A stretch of DNA of 64,000 bases from Leptolyngbya sp. KIOST-1 (GCF_000763385.1 NZ_JQFA01000002.1:1426001-1490000), one strand, 5' to 3'; counted from the first letter of the stretch, positions 17,499 through 27,990 are shown. The notes: a model not told the origin generated them from the letters alone. Numbers and translations: made by a program.

Positions 17499-18803
17499 GT
17501 GCGGGTCGTTGCCTACTGCTATCAGACGGCTGGGGATGCCCCAGACCCAGGCCGCTTAAATGAGCTGGCCGAGCAGGTGTATAGCGATGGGGCGGTGCCC
17601 ACACCGGGGTATCGGCCAGGGCGCGATCGCCTGCTGGCCGACCTGCACACCACCCCCGCCGATCTGGTTTTAGTGCAGGACCTCGCCACCCTGGGTAACG
17701 ATCCCGAGGAGGTCAGCGCCTGGATTGAGGCCCTGGAGTCCACCGGAGCTGAGGTAATCTCCCTGGCGGGGGGCGCAGTGGATGTAGCCAGCCTAGTGCA
17801 GGGGGCGAACCTGGCCAGTGAACAGCGCCGCCGCCGCCTGCGCGAGGGCCATGCCCGCAGTCGCTTACAAGCCCTGCCGCCCCCCGGCAAACCTCCCTAC
17901 GGCTACCGCCGGGGCCAGGGCAAGTACCTGATCGATCGCGCCACCGCGCCAGTGGTCACCGCCTTTGTCAACGAGTTTTTGCTCTACGGCTCCCTGCGAG
18001 GGGCGGTGCGGTTCGTTGAAACTCGCTTTGGCAAACGCATTTCGGCCTCGACCGGGCGGCGCTGGCTCACCCACCCGACCTACCGGGGCGATCTGCAATA
18101 CCAGGATGGCACCGTGCTGCGGGACACCCACGCCGCCATCGTCAGCCGCGAGGAGGCGGCCCAGATCGATCGCCTGCTGCGACGCAACCGACCGCTGCCA
18201 CCAAGGACGGCGGGAGCGGCGCGATCGCTGGCGGGCCTCGTCACCTGCCAGAACTGCGGACAGCCCTTGACCATCTCTAAAACCGCTCCCAAAAGCACCC
18301 CCAGGGGCCAGGCCAAAACCTACCTCTACCTGAGGCCCAGCGGCTGCCCCCAAACCCCCCGCTGCAAAGCCATCCCCTACGACGAGGCACTGCACCGCAT
18401 CGTGGCGGAGATCTGCCGGGTGCTGCCCCAGGCCGTGGCCCAATTCACGGCCAACATTCCACCCGGAGCGCCCGCCCCCGGTACCCGGTTGCAGGCCGCA
18501 ATCGCCGCCAAAGAAGCGGTGCTGGCCCAGCTCCCGGCTCTGGAAGACTCGGGCGTTTTGGATGCCGAGACCGCCGCCCTGCGCCGCTACAAGCTGCGCG
18601 GCGAAATCGCTACCCTGCACCAGCAGCTGGCCCAGCTGCCCCCGGTCAACCTGCAAGAACTTTCCCAGTCGGTGTCGATTCCTCAGTTCTGGCTCGACCT
18701 GTCGGAGGCGGAGCGGCGCTTCTTCTTCCGCGAATTTCTCCGCGACATCCAGATCGTGCGCGATCGCGACGATTGGCGAGTAGAGCTAGTCCTAGTATTT
18801 TGA
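17499..18803 (+). CDS. serine-recombinase-like protein (XisF/large resolvase type), catalytic Ser apparently absent
   Basis: 434-residue protein with large-serine-recombinase layout. There is an N-terminal resolvase-like domain (VLVQDLATLGNDPEEVSAWI, EQRRRRLREGHARSRL), a recombinase domain starting GKPPYGYRRG, and RRWLTHPTYRGDLQY. A zinc ribbon (CQNCGQPL ... CPQTPRC) and a coiled-coil C-terminus follow, ending ERRFFFREFLRDIQIVR. Where active enzymes have Y-x-R-x-S, this one reads YCYQTAGD, so the nucleophilic Ser appears to be missing. Similar Ser-less proteins are, as I recall, conserved single genes in cyanobacteria. DNA binding without strand exchange is an inference. Start is GTG 17499. 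Confidence 0.8.
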   Translation: MRVVAYCYQTAGDAPDPGRLNELAEQVYSDGAVPTPGYRPGRDRLLADLHTTPADLVLVQDLATLGNDPEEVSAWIEALESTGAEVISLAGGAVDVASLVQGANLASEQRRRRLREGHARSRLQALPPPGKPPYGYRRGQGKYLIDRATAPVVTAFVNEFLLYGSLRGAVRFVETRFGKRISASTGRRWLTHPTYRGDLQYQDGTVLRDTHAAIVSREEAAQIDRLLRRNRPLPPRTAGAARSLAGLVTCQNCGQPLTISKTAPKSTPRGQAKTYLYLRPSGCPQTPRCKAIPYDEALHRIVAEICRVLPQAVAQFTANIPPGAPAPGTRLQAAIAAKEAVLAQLPALEDSGVLDAETAALRRYKLRGEIATLHQQLAQLPPVNLQELSQSVSIPQFWLDLSEAERRFFFREFLRDIQIVRDRDDWRVELVLVF

Positions 18804-18861
18804 TAGGATGATTTACACCAAATCCGAGTCGCATAACCCCAATTTCAAACAAGTGACCTGC

Positions 18862-18884
18862 GTAGGGGAAAACGGTGTTTGCCC
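18862..18884. repeat. decayed palindromic repeat, GTAGGG family copy 4
   Basis: GTAGGGGAAAACGGTGTTTGCCC resembles the copy at 8741 with a base change and a shortened loop. Intergenic. Confidence 0.5.
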
Positions 18885-19314
18885 AGTCCAACCGGAGGTA
18901 GCCAAAGCGGATTCAGTATTAAATGTTTAGTCGTTTGCTTAGGTTGTTAAATCTCGTCTTCCTGAGAAAAATAAGTGTGAAGGAAATCGTGAGGCGATAG
19001 GATAGGAATACCTGAGAATTCGCCTAAAGCCAGCAAATCGCGATCGCCAGTTACGATTCCTGCGGCATCTCCTCCAACCGCAGCTTCTAGCACCATCAAG
19101 TCTTCTAAATCCCTAATGCTAGGCTCAACCAATCGCACTGGAACACAGGGTTGAGCTAATTCCTGCACTGTTATTTGGAGGCTGTCGGGGGTCTCCTGTA
19201 ACTCCTGTAGCTTGCTCTGTAGCTTTGGATAGGCAAGTGTTCTGGGAGCATGTCAGGTTTGCAAGGTCGGCTGAAACAGGTGAGGATGCAAGTGTTGACC
19301 TAAAGGCCTAACTG

Positions 19315-19455
19315 ATGACCCCTGAGAAAGCCACCCAACTCAAAACTCATCTCGCAGCAATCGCTCAATTGCTCTACGAGGAGAGCGATCCGGCTGACAT
19401 GCAGACTCTAGAAATCACCACGGTGAACAGCATCACCCGCGTATCAAAGCGCTGA
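19315..19455 (+). pseudogene. transposase N-terminal remnant
   Basis: ATG 19315 begins MTPEKATQLKTHLAAIAQ, followed by LLYEESDPADMQTLE. This is like the start of ISKra4-type transposases. Homology then stops at about 19415, and the frame runs into unrelated sequence, ending at 19455. The break coincides with the start of the MetI-like fragment on the other strand. Confidence 0.7.
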
Positions 19456-19605
19456 AAGCCGTAGCGAATGGCCAGATCGCCCAGCCCGCCGCCGCCGACT
19501 ACCCCCGCCATGGCTGAGTTGCCAATCAGGCTGATCACCATCAGGGTGAGGCCCAGCACCAGGGCGGGCAGCGACTCTGGAATCAGCACATTGCGGACGA
19601 CTGGC
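19415..19605 (-). pseudogene. MetI-type ABC permease fragment
   Basis: The leftward frame encodes VLIPESLPALVLGLTLMVI, then SLIGNSAMAGVVGGGGLG, DLAIRYGFQRFDTRVML and FTVV. This is the C-terminal third of a D-methionine-type ABC permease with its EAA-loop-adjacent helices. The N-terminal two thirds and last ~15 residues are missing. Junctions are abrupt: to the porin fragment near 19605 and to the transposase remnant near 19415. It cannot be functional. Confidence 0.8.
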
Positions 19606-20580
19606 AGTGGGTAGTTGACCACCGTACACGCCAAATCTTGCGCCTTCCACCAGGAAGTTGTTGATCCCGAGACCCGCCGTCCAGCTAAAGTCGTCTCCCC
19701 CGGTGAACGAGGTAAACGCCCCGTGGCCAGCGATAAAGAACCCGCCAAAGTTGAGGTTCACCAGCCCTGCAAAGGTATCGGTGGCGGTGGGAACCGCAAA
19801 GCCAGCGGCCGCACCATCACTGTGCAGATAGGCCGCCGCTAAATTGAGAATTCCAGCGTTGACCAGATTAAGCTGAGCGATGTAGCTCTGGTTTCGGGCA
19901 GCGGCAATACCAACGGCAGGGTTGGTAGCACCGCCAGGATTCGAAGCGGTGTAGCCCAAGTCCAGAATCAGGTTGTCGGTGAAGGCGATGTTCAGGCCAA
20001 CGCCAGCACCGTTAGACGTGCTGCCAAAGGTGTCATAGAACTGAACGCGACCCGCGTTGGCCACGGAAGGGCCATCGAAGGGGCGGGTAGCGGGGTTTAC
20101 CCAGTCCCTGCCAGCGTTGCCTCGCGCAGAAACAGTAGCATTGATGCGGTTGCCGAGGGGAAAGCTGTAGGCGAAGGTGGTGACATCGACGTTAAAGCCA
20201 CCGCCAGCAGCGGTAGCTAGACCGCCCAGAGGGTTGCCGGGGCCACCCGTGATAGCGTTACCATCCCCGGCCTGTAGACGAATGCGCAGGCGATCGCGAC
20301 CGGAAAAACTCGTGTCAAAGTTCAGACGAGCCCGAGAGGCAACACTGGTGCTGGTTTCGGGAGCCAGGGTGTCAAAGGGCGTGATTAAGTTGAATACCGC
20401 CTCACCGCGCAGTTTGGTGGTAGTCGAGAACTGCTGAGCCCGCAGGGTCGCGGTTTCGGCTTCCAGAGCATCGACACGACCGCGCAGGGTGGCCAATTCG
20501 GCTTGGAACTCTTGCTGTAGGCGGCGGATGGCAGCCAAATCTTCGGGGTCAATGCCCGATTGGGCAATCAGGGTAGCGCT
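19606..20580 (-). pseudogene. cyanobacterial outer-membrane porin (OprB/Som type) internal fragment
   Basis: The leftward frame reads GIDPEDLAAIRRLQQEF, then a coiled coil (ELATLRGRVDALEAETATLRAQQ). Beta-barrel sequence follows: RLRIRLQAGDGNAITG, FAYSFPLGNRINATVSARG, FGGFFIAGHGAFTSFTGGDDFSW. This is the Som/OprB porin pattern. The signal peptide and SLH domain upstream, and the last ~100 residues of the barrel, are missing. After GVYGGQLPTA the frame enters MetI DNA out of frame, so the nominal long ORF (to 19444) is chimeric. Confidence 0.85.
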
Positions 20581-20669
20581 CAGGGGCCCAGTGGAATGAG
20601 GACAATGTTCCCCAGGTGCTGGCCCATCGTTGTGCTTATCTCAATGGAGCCATTGGGTTACAAAGGTGA
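20580..20669 (+). pseudogene. transposase C-terminal remnant
   Basis: The rightward frame reads SGAQWNEDNVPQVLAHR, then CAYLNGAIGLQR and TGA at 20667-20669, just inside the right inverted repeat. The SGAQWN...HRCAYLNG pattern is a transposase C-terminus. It is the partner of the N-terminal remnant at 19315. Upstream in this frame a stop at 20574-20576 marks the junction with the porin fragment. Confidence 0.75.
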
Positions 20670-20817
20670 CATGCTCCCAGTGTTCTGGCAACTTCATTCA
20701 GAAGGGATGGCGTGACCAAAGCTTGAAGCATCCCCTGACGAACTTTTTGTAGAATTTGGTTAGGTGCACCTTTCCAGAGCAAGCCTGATACCCAAACATT
20801 GGTGTCAATGATCACCC

Positions 20818-21096
20818 TCATTCGGCAGCGGATGTCTCTGATTTCATCTGCCGTCGCACCTCTTTTACCAGAGCGCTAATTTCTTCTAGGCTCATGGCAT
20901 CAGGGTCTGGCTCTAGGGCATCAATCCTTTCTTGCAGTTCATCAAACCGGAGCGGCTTCTGAATTTTCTTGAACGTGATGGCGTCGTCTGTGGCCCAGAT
21001 CATGTATTCGTCGCCTGGGTGCAGCTGTGCCTGTACCTCAGGCGGGATTTCCAGCCGCCTGTCATCCGTCACAATAACAATAGTCACATCACGCAT
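20818..21096 (-). CDS. AbrB-like antitoxin of the disrupted PIN toxin
   Basis: 92-residue protein with an N-terminal swapped-hairpin-like AbrB pattern ([37 protein letters not shown]). It has a C-terminal helical toxin-binding part ([15 protein letters not shown] ... [19 protein letters not shown]). Its TGA overlaps the ATG of the toxin by 4 bases, as is typical for such operons. It appears intact although the toxin is interrupted. Confidence 0.82.
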   Translation of the reverse strand: MRDVTIVIVTDDRRLEIPPEVQAQLHPGDEYMIWATDDAITFKKIQKPLRFDELQERIDALEPDPDAMSLEEISALVKEVRRQMKSETSAAE

Positions 21097-21105
21097 GGGA
21101 CTCTC

Positions 21106-22491
21106 CTAAAACTCGATGCTGTCGGGGGTGCGGGGGAAGGGGATGACATCGCGGATGTTGCCCATGCCGGTCATAAACTGCACCAGCCGCTCGAAGCCGA
21201 GGCCAAAGCCGGCGTGGGGCACGGTGCCGTAGCGGCGCAGGTCCAGGTACCACCAGTAGTCTTCGATGGGTAGCCCCGCCTCCTGGATACGACGCTCCAG
21301 CACGTCCAGGCGCTCCTCCCGCTGGGAGCCGCCGATGATCTCGCCTACCTTAGGGGCCAGCACGTCCATGGCCGCCACGGTTTCGCCGCCGTCGTTGAGG
21401 CGCATATAGAAGGCTTTGATGCCGGTGGGGTAGTCGGTGACGATGGTGGGCTTTTTGAACAGTTCCTCCGCCAGGTAGCGCTCGTGCTCTGACTGGAGGT
21501 CGATGCCCCACTCGACCGGGAACTCAAAGGTGCGATCGGCCTTCTCCAGCAGCTTCACCGCCTCAGTGTAGGTGATGCGCTCGAAGGTGTTGTTGATAAT
21601 GTTGTCGGCGGTGGCCAGCACCGAATCGTCGATGCGCTGGTTGAAAAACTCCATGTCCTCGGGGCACTCGTTTAGCACTGAGCTAAAGATGTACTTGAGG
21701 AAGTCTTCAGCCAGATCCATATTTCCGGTCAGGTCGCAGAAGGCCATCTCCGGCTCTACCATCCAGAACTCGGCCAGGTGGCGGGAGGTGTTGGAGTTTT
21801 CGGCCCGGAAGGTGGGGCCAAAGGTGTACACGTTGCTGAAGGCCATGGCCATGATCTCGGCTTCCAGCTGGCCGCTGACGGTGAGGTAGGCGCGTTTGCC
21901 AAAGAAATCCTGGCTGTAGTCCACGGCGCCGTCTTTGGTTTTGGGCGGATTGAGCAAATCGAGCCCAGTGACGGCAAACATTTCCCCGGCCCCCTCGCAG
22001 TCGCTGGCGGTGATGATGGGGGTGTGGATCCAGAGAAAGTTGCGATCGCGAAAGAACTGGTGAATCGCCTGGGCGCAGGCGTTGCGCACGCGAAACACGG
22101 CCCCCAGGGTGTTGGTGCGCGACCTGAGGTGCCCCAGCGTCCGCAAATACTCAAAGGAGTGGCGCTTTTTTTGCAGCGGATAGGTTTCGCCATCGGCGGT
22201 GCCAAAAACGGTAATGCTCTGCCCCTGCAATTCCACCCGCTGCCCCTTGCCGGGGGATTCTACCAACTGGCCACCGATCTCCACCGAGGAGCCGGTGGTG
22301 AGGTCTTTGACCACGGTGTCGTAACCCGCCAGGTCGGCATTCAGCACCACCTGTAGCCCCGCCATCGACGAGCCATCGTTCACTTCCACAAAGGTGATGC
22401 CCTTGGCCTCACGCTTGGTGCGCACCCAGCCCTGGATAGTGGTGGTCTGGCCCGGTTCGCTGCTGTGCAGAATGTCTCGAATGCGCGGCAT
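21106..22491 (-). CDS. asnS: asparaginyl-tRNA synthetase
   Basis: 461-residue class IIb synthetase. The N-terminal OB-fold anticodon-binding domain ([25 protein letters not shown]) is followed by catalytic motifs: the [17 protein letters not shown] region, [21 protein letters not shown] (motif 2), and [27 protein letters not shown] (motif 3). The [12 protein letters not shown] wording, with Asn-type active-site residues, separates it from AspRS. Full length. Confidence 0.97.
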   Translation of the reverse strand: MPRIRDILHSSEPGQTTTIQGWVRTKREAKGITFVEVNDGSSMAGLQVVLNADLAGYDTVVKDLTTGSSVEIGGQLVESPGKGQRVELQGQSITVFGTADGETYPLQKKRHSFEYLRTLGHLRSRTNTLGAVFRVRNACAQAIHQFFRDRNFLWIHTPIITASDCEGAGEMFAVTGLDLLNPPKTKDGAVDYSQDFFGKRAYLTVSGQLEAEIMAMAFSNVYTFGPTFRAENSNTSRHLAEFWMVEPEMAFCDLTGNMDLAEDFLKYIFSSVLNECPEDMEFFNQRIDDSVLATADNIINNTFERITYTEAVKLLEKADRTFEFPVEWGIDLQSEHERYLAEELFKKPTIVTDYPTGIKAFYMRLNDGGETVAAMDVLAPKVGEIIGGSQREERLDVLERRIQEAGLPIEDYWWYLDLRRYGTVPHAGFGLGFERLVQFMTGMGNIRDVIPFPRTPDSIEF

Positions 22492-22644
22492 AGTCGTGCT
22501 GGATCTGTAGTGGTGTACATGAACTGTGATCTATTCTGACCCACAGCGGTTCCGAAAGGGGGCTCAACCCCAGCAAAACCGCGACAGCGAGGTAGAACCC
22601 GCCTCTGTTACGGAGCCTTCAGTGCGCTGAATTAATTAACAAAG

Positions 22645-22686
22645 GTATTGACGGCTACAAAAGTCACTTATCTTTACCTTTAATAT
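22645..22686 (+). promoter_or_regulatory. NtcA-dependent promoter of glnN (predicted)
   Basis: GTA-TTGACGGC-TAC at 22645-22658 matches the NtcA consensus GTAN8TAC exactly. It is followed after 22 bases by TAATAT (22681-22686), which fits the TAN3T -10 box. This is the standard class-II NtcA-activated arrangement; a start site near 22693 follows. It faces glnN, a known nitrogen-control gene in cyanobacteria. Confidence 0.78.
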
Positions 22687-23131
22687 CCAGAGTGCAAATT
22701 TTGCTTGGGTTCTGAACTTGGTCGTTGCCTGAACCCAGGGGTGTTGTGGTGTGTCTTTGCTACTGAATCGGCGACGGTGCAGCTTTTAAATAGCGTAAGT
22801 TTTTGCCTTTTTGTCTATTTAATTGCTGAGTGTAGAGGCTGAGGCTTTGCCCGTCAGAATTTGGTTAAGGCAGTCCCGCCAGCGAGTCCTCAAAGAATTT
22901 GATCTCGGCTAGGGGGACGTCTACTCCAGCCAATGATGAGGTTTTGATGTTTGTCTGGGAGGTTTTTTAGACCGCTAGGACGATACGCACTGTAGTCAGA
23001 AATTTCCCGTCAAGGGGTTGCCAGTTTCTGGTGCTGCAGTGCGGTTTTTCAAAGATGTCTAATGGATAGACCTCTCAGGCTTTCCTAGTGCAAATGGCAA
23101 AGGCGATCGCCCTGGCACGAAAGCGTTAGAC

Positions 23132-23148
23132 GTCACCCAAGGGGTGAC
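23132..23148 (+). other. hairpin in glnN leader
   Basis: GTCACCC and GGGTGAC form a 7-bp stem with an AAG loop, 139 bases before the glnN start. No T-tract, so it is not an intrinsic terminator as it stands. Confidence 0.4.
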
Positions 23149-23286
23149 AGATTCGCCTCGTTGCGACAATTTCAGCGGGCTGACCATTTGCTTTTTATAG
23201 CAGTCTGTGCAGGAGATGGGCCTGCTCGGATTGGCCAAATGCTACATCCCACGACCATATTACAAGTCAATCGTTAGGAGACCCCT

Positions 23287-25458
<2,172 letters not shown>

Positions 25459-25495
25459 GGCGGTAAGGCAAGCTTTGGAAGGGGTTTAAGGGTTT

Positions 25496-25516
25496 GGGTA
25501 TCGGGTATCGGGTATC
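25496..25516. repeat. GGGTATC heptamer repeat
   Basis: Three perfect units of GGGTATC (25496-25516), followed by a related palindromic stretch GGTATCAGGCATACC. It is a typical cyanobacterial spacer repeat between glnN and the next gene. Confidence 0.7.
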
Positions 25517-25571
25517 AGGCATACCCTTGTACCTGGTACCCTGCACCGTGAACCCTTTTTGCCGTTATTCC

Positions 25572-26060
25572 GTGAGCAAACCCGTTAAGACCAACGCCGC
25601 CCGCCTGCTGGATCGCCTCAAGCTGCCCTACGAGCTGCTGGAGTACGAGGTGGATCCTGATGACCTGGCGGCGGAGAGTACCGCCGAGAAACTGGGCCTG
25701 CCGCCGGAGCAGGTGTTTAAGACCCTGGTGGCCAGGGGCGATCGCACCGGGGTCTGCCTCGCCGTTATCCCCGGCAATGCCCAGCTGGATCTCAAAGCCC
25801 TGGCGGCATTGGCAGGCGATCGCAAAACCGAAACCGTTCCCCTCAAAGAAGTACAGCCCCTCACCGGCTACATTCGCGGCGGCGTCACCGCCCTGGGCAC
25901 CAAAAAAGCCTACCCCGTCTACATGGATGAGTCGATCCTCACCTTCGACACCGTCGCTGTCTCCGCTGGCAAACGCGGGCTAATGCTGTGGCTCACCCCC
26001 CAGGACTATCTGACGGCCACCGAGGGGCAGGTAGGAGCGATTGCCCGATATAGTCCCTAA
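25572..26060 (+). CDS. ybaK: YbaK/EbsC-type Cys-tRNA(Pro) deacylase
   Basis: 162-residue YbaK-fold protein that hydrolyses mischarged Cys-tRNA(Pro). It begins at GTG 25572 (MSKPVKTNAARLLDRLKLPYEL), matching family starts. The earlier open frame from 25494 reads through spacer repeats. Diagnostic parts are EKLGLPPEQVFKTLVARGD with the catalytic Lys, VIPGNAQLDLKALA, and YIRGGVTALGTKKAYPVYMDES. Confidence 0.92.
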   Translation: MSKPVKTNAARLLDRLKLPYELLEYEVDPDDLAAESTAEKLGLPPEQVFKTLVARGDRTGVCLAVIPGNAQLDLKALAALAGDRKTETVPLKEVQPLTGYIRGGVTALGTKKAYPVYMDESILTFDTVAVSAGKRGLMLWLTPQDYLTATEGQVGAIARYSP

Positions 26061-26232
26061 CAGCCTCTTACCCAGCTTCCAATGGTGTAGGGCTATTAGC
26101 GAAGTGGTACATCGCCGCTCCAAGAGCCAGCTTTTAGACCAAGTGGCAAGGGATGACGAACTGCCAATACATTCACCCGCCCACCCATCCACCCATCAAT
26201 CCGCCCACCCGCCTACCCGCCAACCCATCCAC
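26061..26232. other. spacer with CCACCCATC-type low-complexity tract
   Basis: 26174-26230 is a run of CACCCATCC/CGCCCACC-type units. 26088-26130 looks faintly like a tRNA D-arm but has no proper anticodon arm. No gene is seen. Confidence 0.55.
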
Positions 26233-26261
26233 AAAAAAAGGGCACCCCCTCAGGGATGCCC
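26233..26261 (-). terminator. intrinsic terminator of the DUF4278 gene
   Basis: On the minus strand a GC-rich hairpin with GGGCA...TGCCC ends at 26240, directly followed by seven T (26239-26233). It is 54 bases after the DUF4278 stop, and well placed. Confidence 0.8.
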
Positions 26262-26314
26262 CTTACTGCTCCAGCTACAGCACAAAGCGATGGCTATGGC
26301 CTGAGCGCTGGCTC

Positions 26315-26731
26315 TTAGGCCGTCTGATGCAGCTCGTCCTCAAGCTGCCGCAAAAGCTGGTCATTCCCCTGGATCCGCGCCACCTCGATGCGATGCTGAA
26401 TCGATCGCTGAATATTGACGCGATGGGCTTCTGCGGCTTCCCGCAGCAGGTGCCGCCGGGCCTGTAACCCTCTGCTGGCTGTTCCGTGCCCGGCCTGAAA
26501 CACAGGCTGCCGTTGAGGTACAGCGACAGGGGGCTGGATTTGGCCGTGGCAGTTGGTGCTGTAGCTCACCCCGCGGTAGGTGTAGTTGCCGATGGGCTGA
26601 GTTACAGGCAAATGCCTGACGTAGGAAAATCTCAGGGGACGCCCCCGGTAGTGGCCGGTGAGCTCACTCTCACGCACTTCCAGCGAAGGCGGGTTGTAAT
26701 CGTAATCTACGCCGCGATAGCAAAGTTTCAT
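26315..26731 (-). CDS. DUF4278 domain protein
   Basis: 138 residues from ATG 26729-26731 (MKLCYRGVDYDYNPPSLEV). The DUF4278 pattern of K-L-x-YRGxxY, repeated as YTYRGVSYSTN, fills the first half. The second half is a basic helix with many Arg/Gln. These small proteins are common in cyanobacteria and have no assigned function. Its own intrinsic terminator follows. Confidence 0.85.
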   Translation of the reverse strand: MKLCYRGVDYDYNPPSLEVRESELTGHYRGRPLRFSYVRHLPVTQPIGNYTYRGVSYSTNCHGQIQPPVAVPQRQPVFQAGHGTASRGLQARRHLLREAAEAHRVNIQRSIQHRIEVARIQGNDQLLRQLEDELHQTA

Positions 26732-27123
26732 GTCACGCCTCCTGTTGACAAAGGATTTAACAAACTGCATAAGCAGGGCGCGTTCCTTCAGGAGACCATC
26801 TCCTTACTTCCGTCTAGGGCGGGTGGAAAACTTTCCAACTGGCCTCAGATGAACGTCAACGTACTTTCTGTATTCAATTTTACTAAATGCTTTCGATGTC
26901 AACAAGTCATGGCAATCGATTGGCAATCAATATCTATCCCTGGAAAGAGCTGGCTGGGCGGGGGTTTGAAGCGCAGGCAAGGGCGATCGCAGGGCTGCAA
27001 TTCTTTACGTAGTCAGCTCTCGGGCTTTACATTTAGCCCCCGCCAAAGGTCAGCAAATTACACTATGCTGAATATGTAACAACCGCTTAACAACCGTTAG
27101 CCGCTTGCGGGGTCACCCCTTCT
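26732..27123. other. intergenic region, no gene recognised
   Basis: 392 bases between divergent genes. It contains a GGAGA-CCA-TCTCC small hairpin near 26793-26805 and an AT-rich stretch before 27124, likely the promoter area. No preQ1-type riboswitch pattern was recognised in front of the QueD-like gene. Confidence 0.5.
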
Positions 27124-27990
27124 ATGAAATGCATCATCAATCGCCGGGCGCAGTTTTCGGCCAGCCACCGCTACTGGCTGAATGAACTCAGCCCAGCAGA
27201 AAACGTTCAGCGGTTTGGCCCCTGCACCAATGCCCCGGGTCACGGACACAACTACGTCCTCTACGTCTCCATGGAGGGCGACCTGGATGAGTACGGCATG
27301 GTGCTCAACCTGTCCGACGTCAAGCACGTGATCAAACAAGAAGTCACCAGCCAGCTCGACTTCGCCTACCTCAACGATGTCTGGCCCGAATTTGAGCAAA
27401 CCCTACCCACCACCGAATACCTGGCCAAGGTGATCTGGGACCGCCTCGCCCCCCACCTGCCCATCGTCAACATTCAGCTTTTCGAGCATCCCGAACTCTG
27501 GTCCGACTACTCAGGTAACGCCATGGAAGCTTTTCTCACCGTCAGCACCCACTTCAGCGCCGCCCACCGGCTGGCCTCGCCCCGGCTCAGCTACGAAGAA
27601 AACTGCGAAATCTACGGCAAATGCGCCCGCCCCCACGGCCACGGCCACAACTACCACCTCGAAGTCACCGTCCAGGGCCAGATCGACCCGCGCACCGGCA
27701 TGCTGGTGGATCTGGCTGCCCTCCAGGCCGCCATTGACGAGCACGTGGTCGAGCCCTTCGACCACACCTTCCTCAATAAAGACATTCCCTACTTTGCCGA
27801 GGTGGTGCCCACCGCCGAAAACATCGCCGTCCACATTCGCGACCTGCTGCAGGGCCCGATCGCAGCCCTCGGGGCCCGCCTGCACAAGGTGAAGCTGATC
27901 GAAAGCCCCAACAACTCTGCCGAAGTCTACGCCGCCGTGCCCCAGCAAGCAGCAGGAACCGTGGCAACCCCCCAGTTCGCCACGGTTTAG
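27124..27990 (+). CDS. tandem 6-pyruvoyltetrahydropterin synthase/QueD-family protein
   Basis: 288 residues made of two complete T-fold units. Unit 1 (about 1-137) has FSASHRY with zinc His, then CTNAPGHGHNY. Unit 2 (about 138-280) has THFSAAHRL and KCARPHGHGHNY. Each unit keeps the Cys and the HGH zinc ligands, and each has a late acidic His-Glu pair (LFEHPE; KLIESP). Such enzymes act on dihydroneopterin triphosphate, making either carboxytetrahydropterin (queuosine) or pyruvoyl-tetrahydropterin. Which reaction applies cannot be told. Confidence 0.88.
   Translation: MKCIINRRAQFSASHRYWLNELSPAENVQRFGPCTNAPGHGHNYVLYVSMEGDLDEYGMVLNLSDVKHVIKQEVTSQLDFAYLNDVWPEFEQTLPTTEYLAKVIWDRLAPHLPIVNIQLFEHPELWSDYSGNAMEAFLTVSTHFSAAHRLASPRLSYEENCEIYGKCARPHGHGHNYHLEVTVQGQIDPRTGMLVDLAALQAAIDEHVVEPFDHTFLNKDIPYFAEVVPTAENIAVHIRDLLQGPIAALGARLHKVKLIESPNNSAEVYAAVPQQAAGTVATPQFATV

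Larger units (their letters stand above)
19236..20686. mobile_element. IS derivative with 8-bp target duplication, TIRs and captured gene fragments
   Basis: The element is 19244-20678 (1,435 bp). It is flanked by AGTGTTCT at 19236-19243 and 20679-20686. The ends are inverted repeats: both start GGGAGCATGTCA and then TTTG, 18 of 23 bases matching. Inside each end, rightward, are the N-terminal (19315-) and C-terminal (-20669) parts of one transposase. The middle 1.17 kb is replaced by leftward fragments of a MetI-like permease and a porin. The transposase resembles the ISKra4 group as I recall it; the family name is tentative. Reconstruction of the interrupted toxin gene confirms the boundaries. 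Confidence 0.9.
18947..20821 (-). pseudogene. PIN-domain toxin gene (COG1569-like), split by a 1,435-bp insertion
   Basis: The N-terminal part reads from ATG 20819-20821 ([24 protein letters not shown]... NEVARTL) to the insertion at 20678. The C-terminal part resumes at 19235 (AYPKLQSK... then DLEDLMVLEAAVGGDAAGIVTGDRDLLALGEF, ending at 18947). Joining the two at one copy of the 8-base duplication AGTGTTCT gives an in-frame gene of 432 bases (143 codons plus stop), the normal size for this PIN family. The PIN acidic residues are visible: D7 in IIDTNVWVSG, and D in TGDRDLL. Upstream lies its AbrB-like antitoxin, overlapping by 4 bases. The intact antitoxin remains without a functional toxin. 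Confidence 0.92.
22492..23286 (+). other. 795-bp region: asnS/glnN divergent spacer with NtcA promoter and long glnN leader
   Basis: No protein gene is recognised. It holds an NtcA-type promoter (22645-22686), an apparent ~590-base 5' leader of glnN, and a hairpin at 23132-23148 (GTCACCC-AAG-GGGTGAC). The leader could contain a regulatory RNA, but I could not match a known riboswitch such as the glutamine aptamer. Confidence 0.6.

Noticed and set aside
19444..20538. 364-residue porin ORF as one gene
   Set aside because: The last ~60 codons are out-of-frame MetI-type permease DNA, so the frame is chimeric and the porin is truncated at both ends.
22492..23286. glutamine riboswitch in the glnN leader
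   Set aside because: I looked for the conserved glnA-aptamer segments and did not find them; only a simple hairpin is visible.
26088..26130. tRNA-like stretch (GGGCTATTAGCGAAGTGGTACATCGC)
   Set aside because: A D-arm can be drawn (GCGA/TCGC), but there is no 5+7+5 anticodon arm, no GTTCGA T-loop and no matching acceptor strand.
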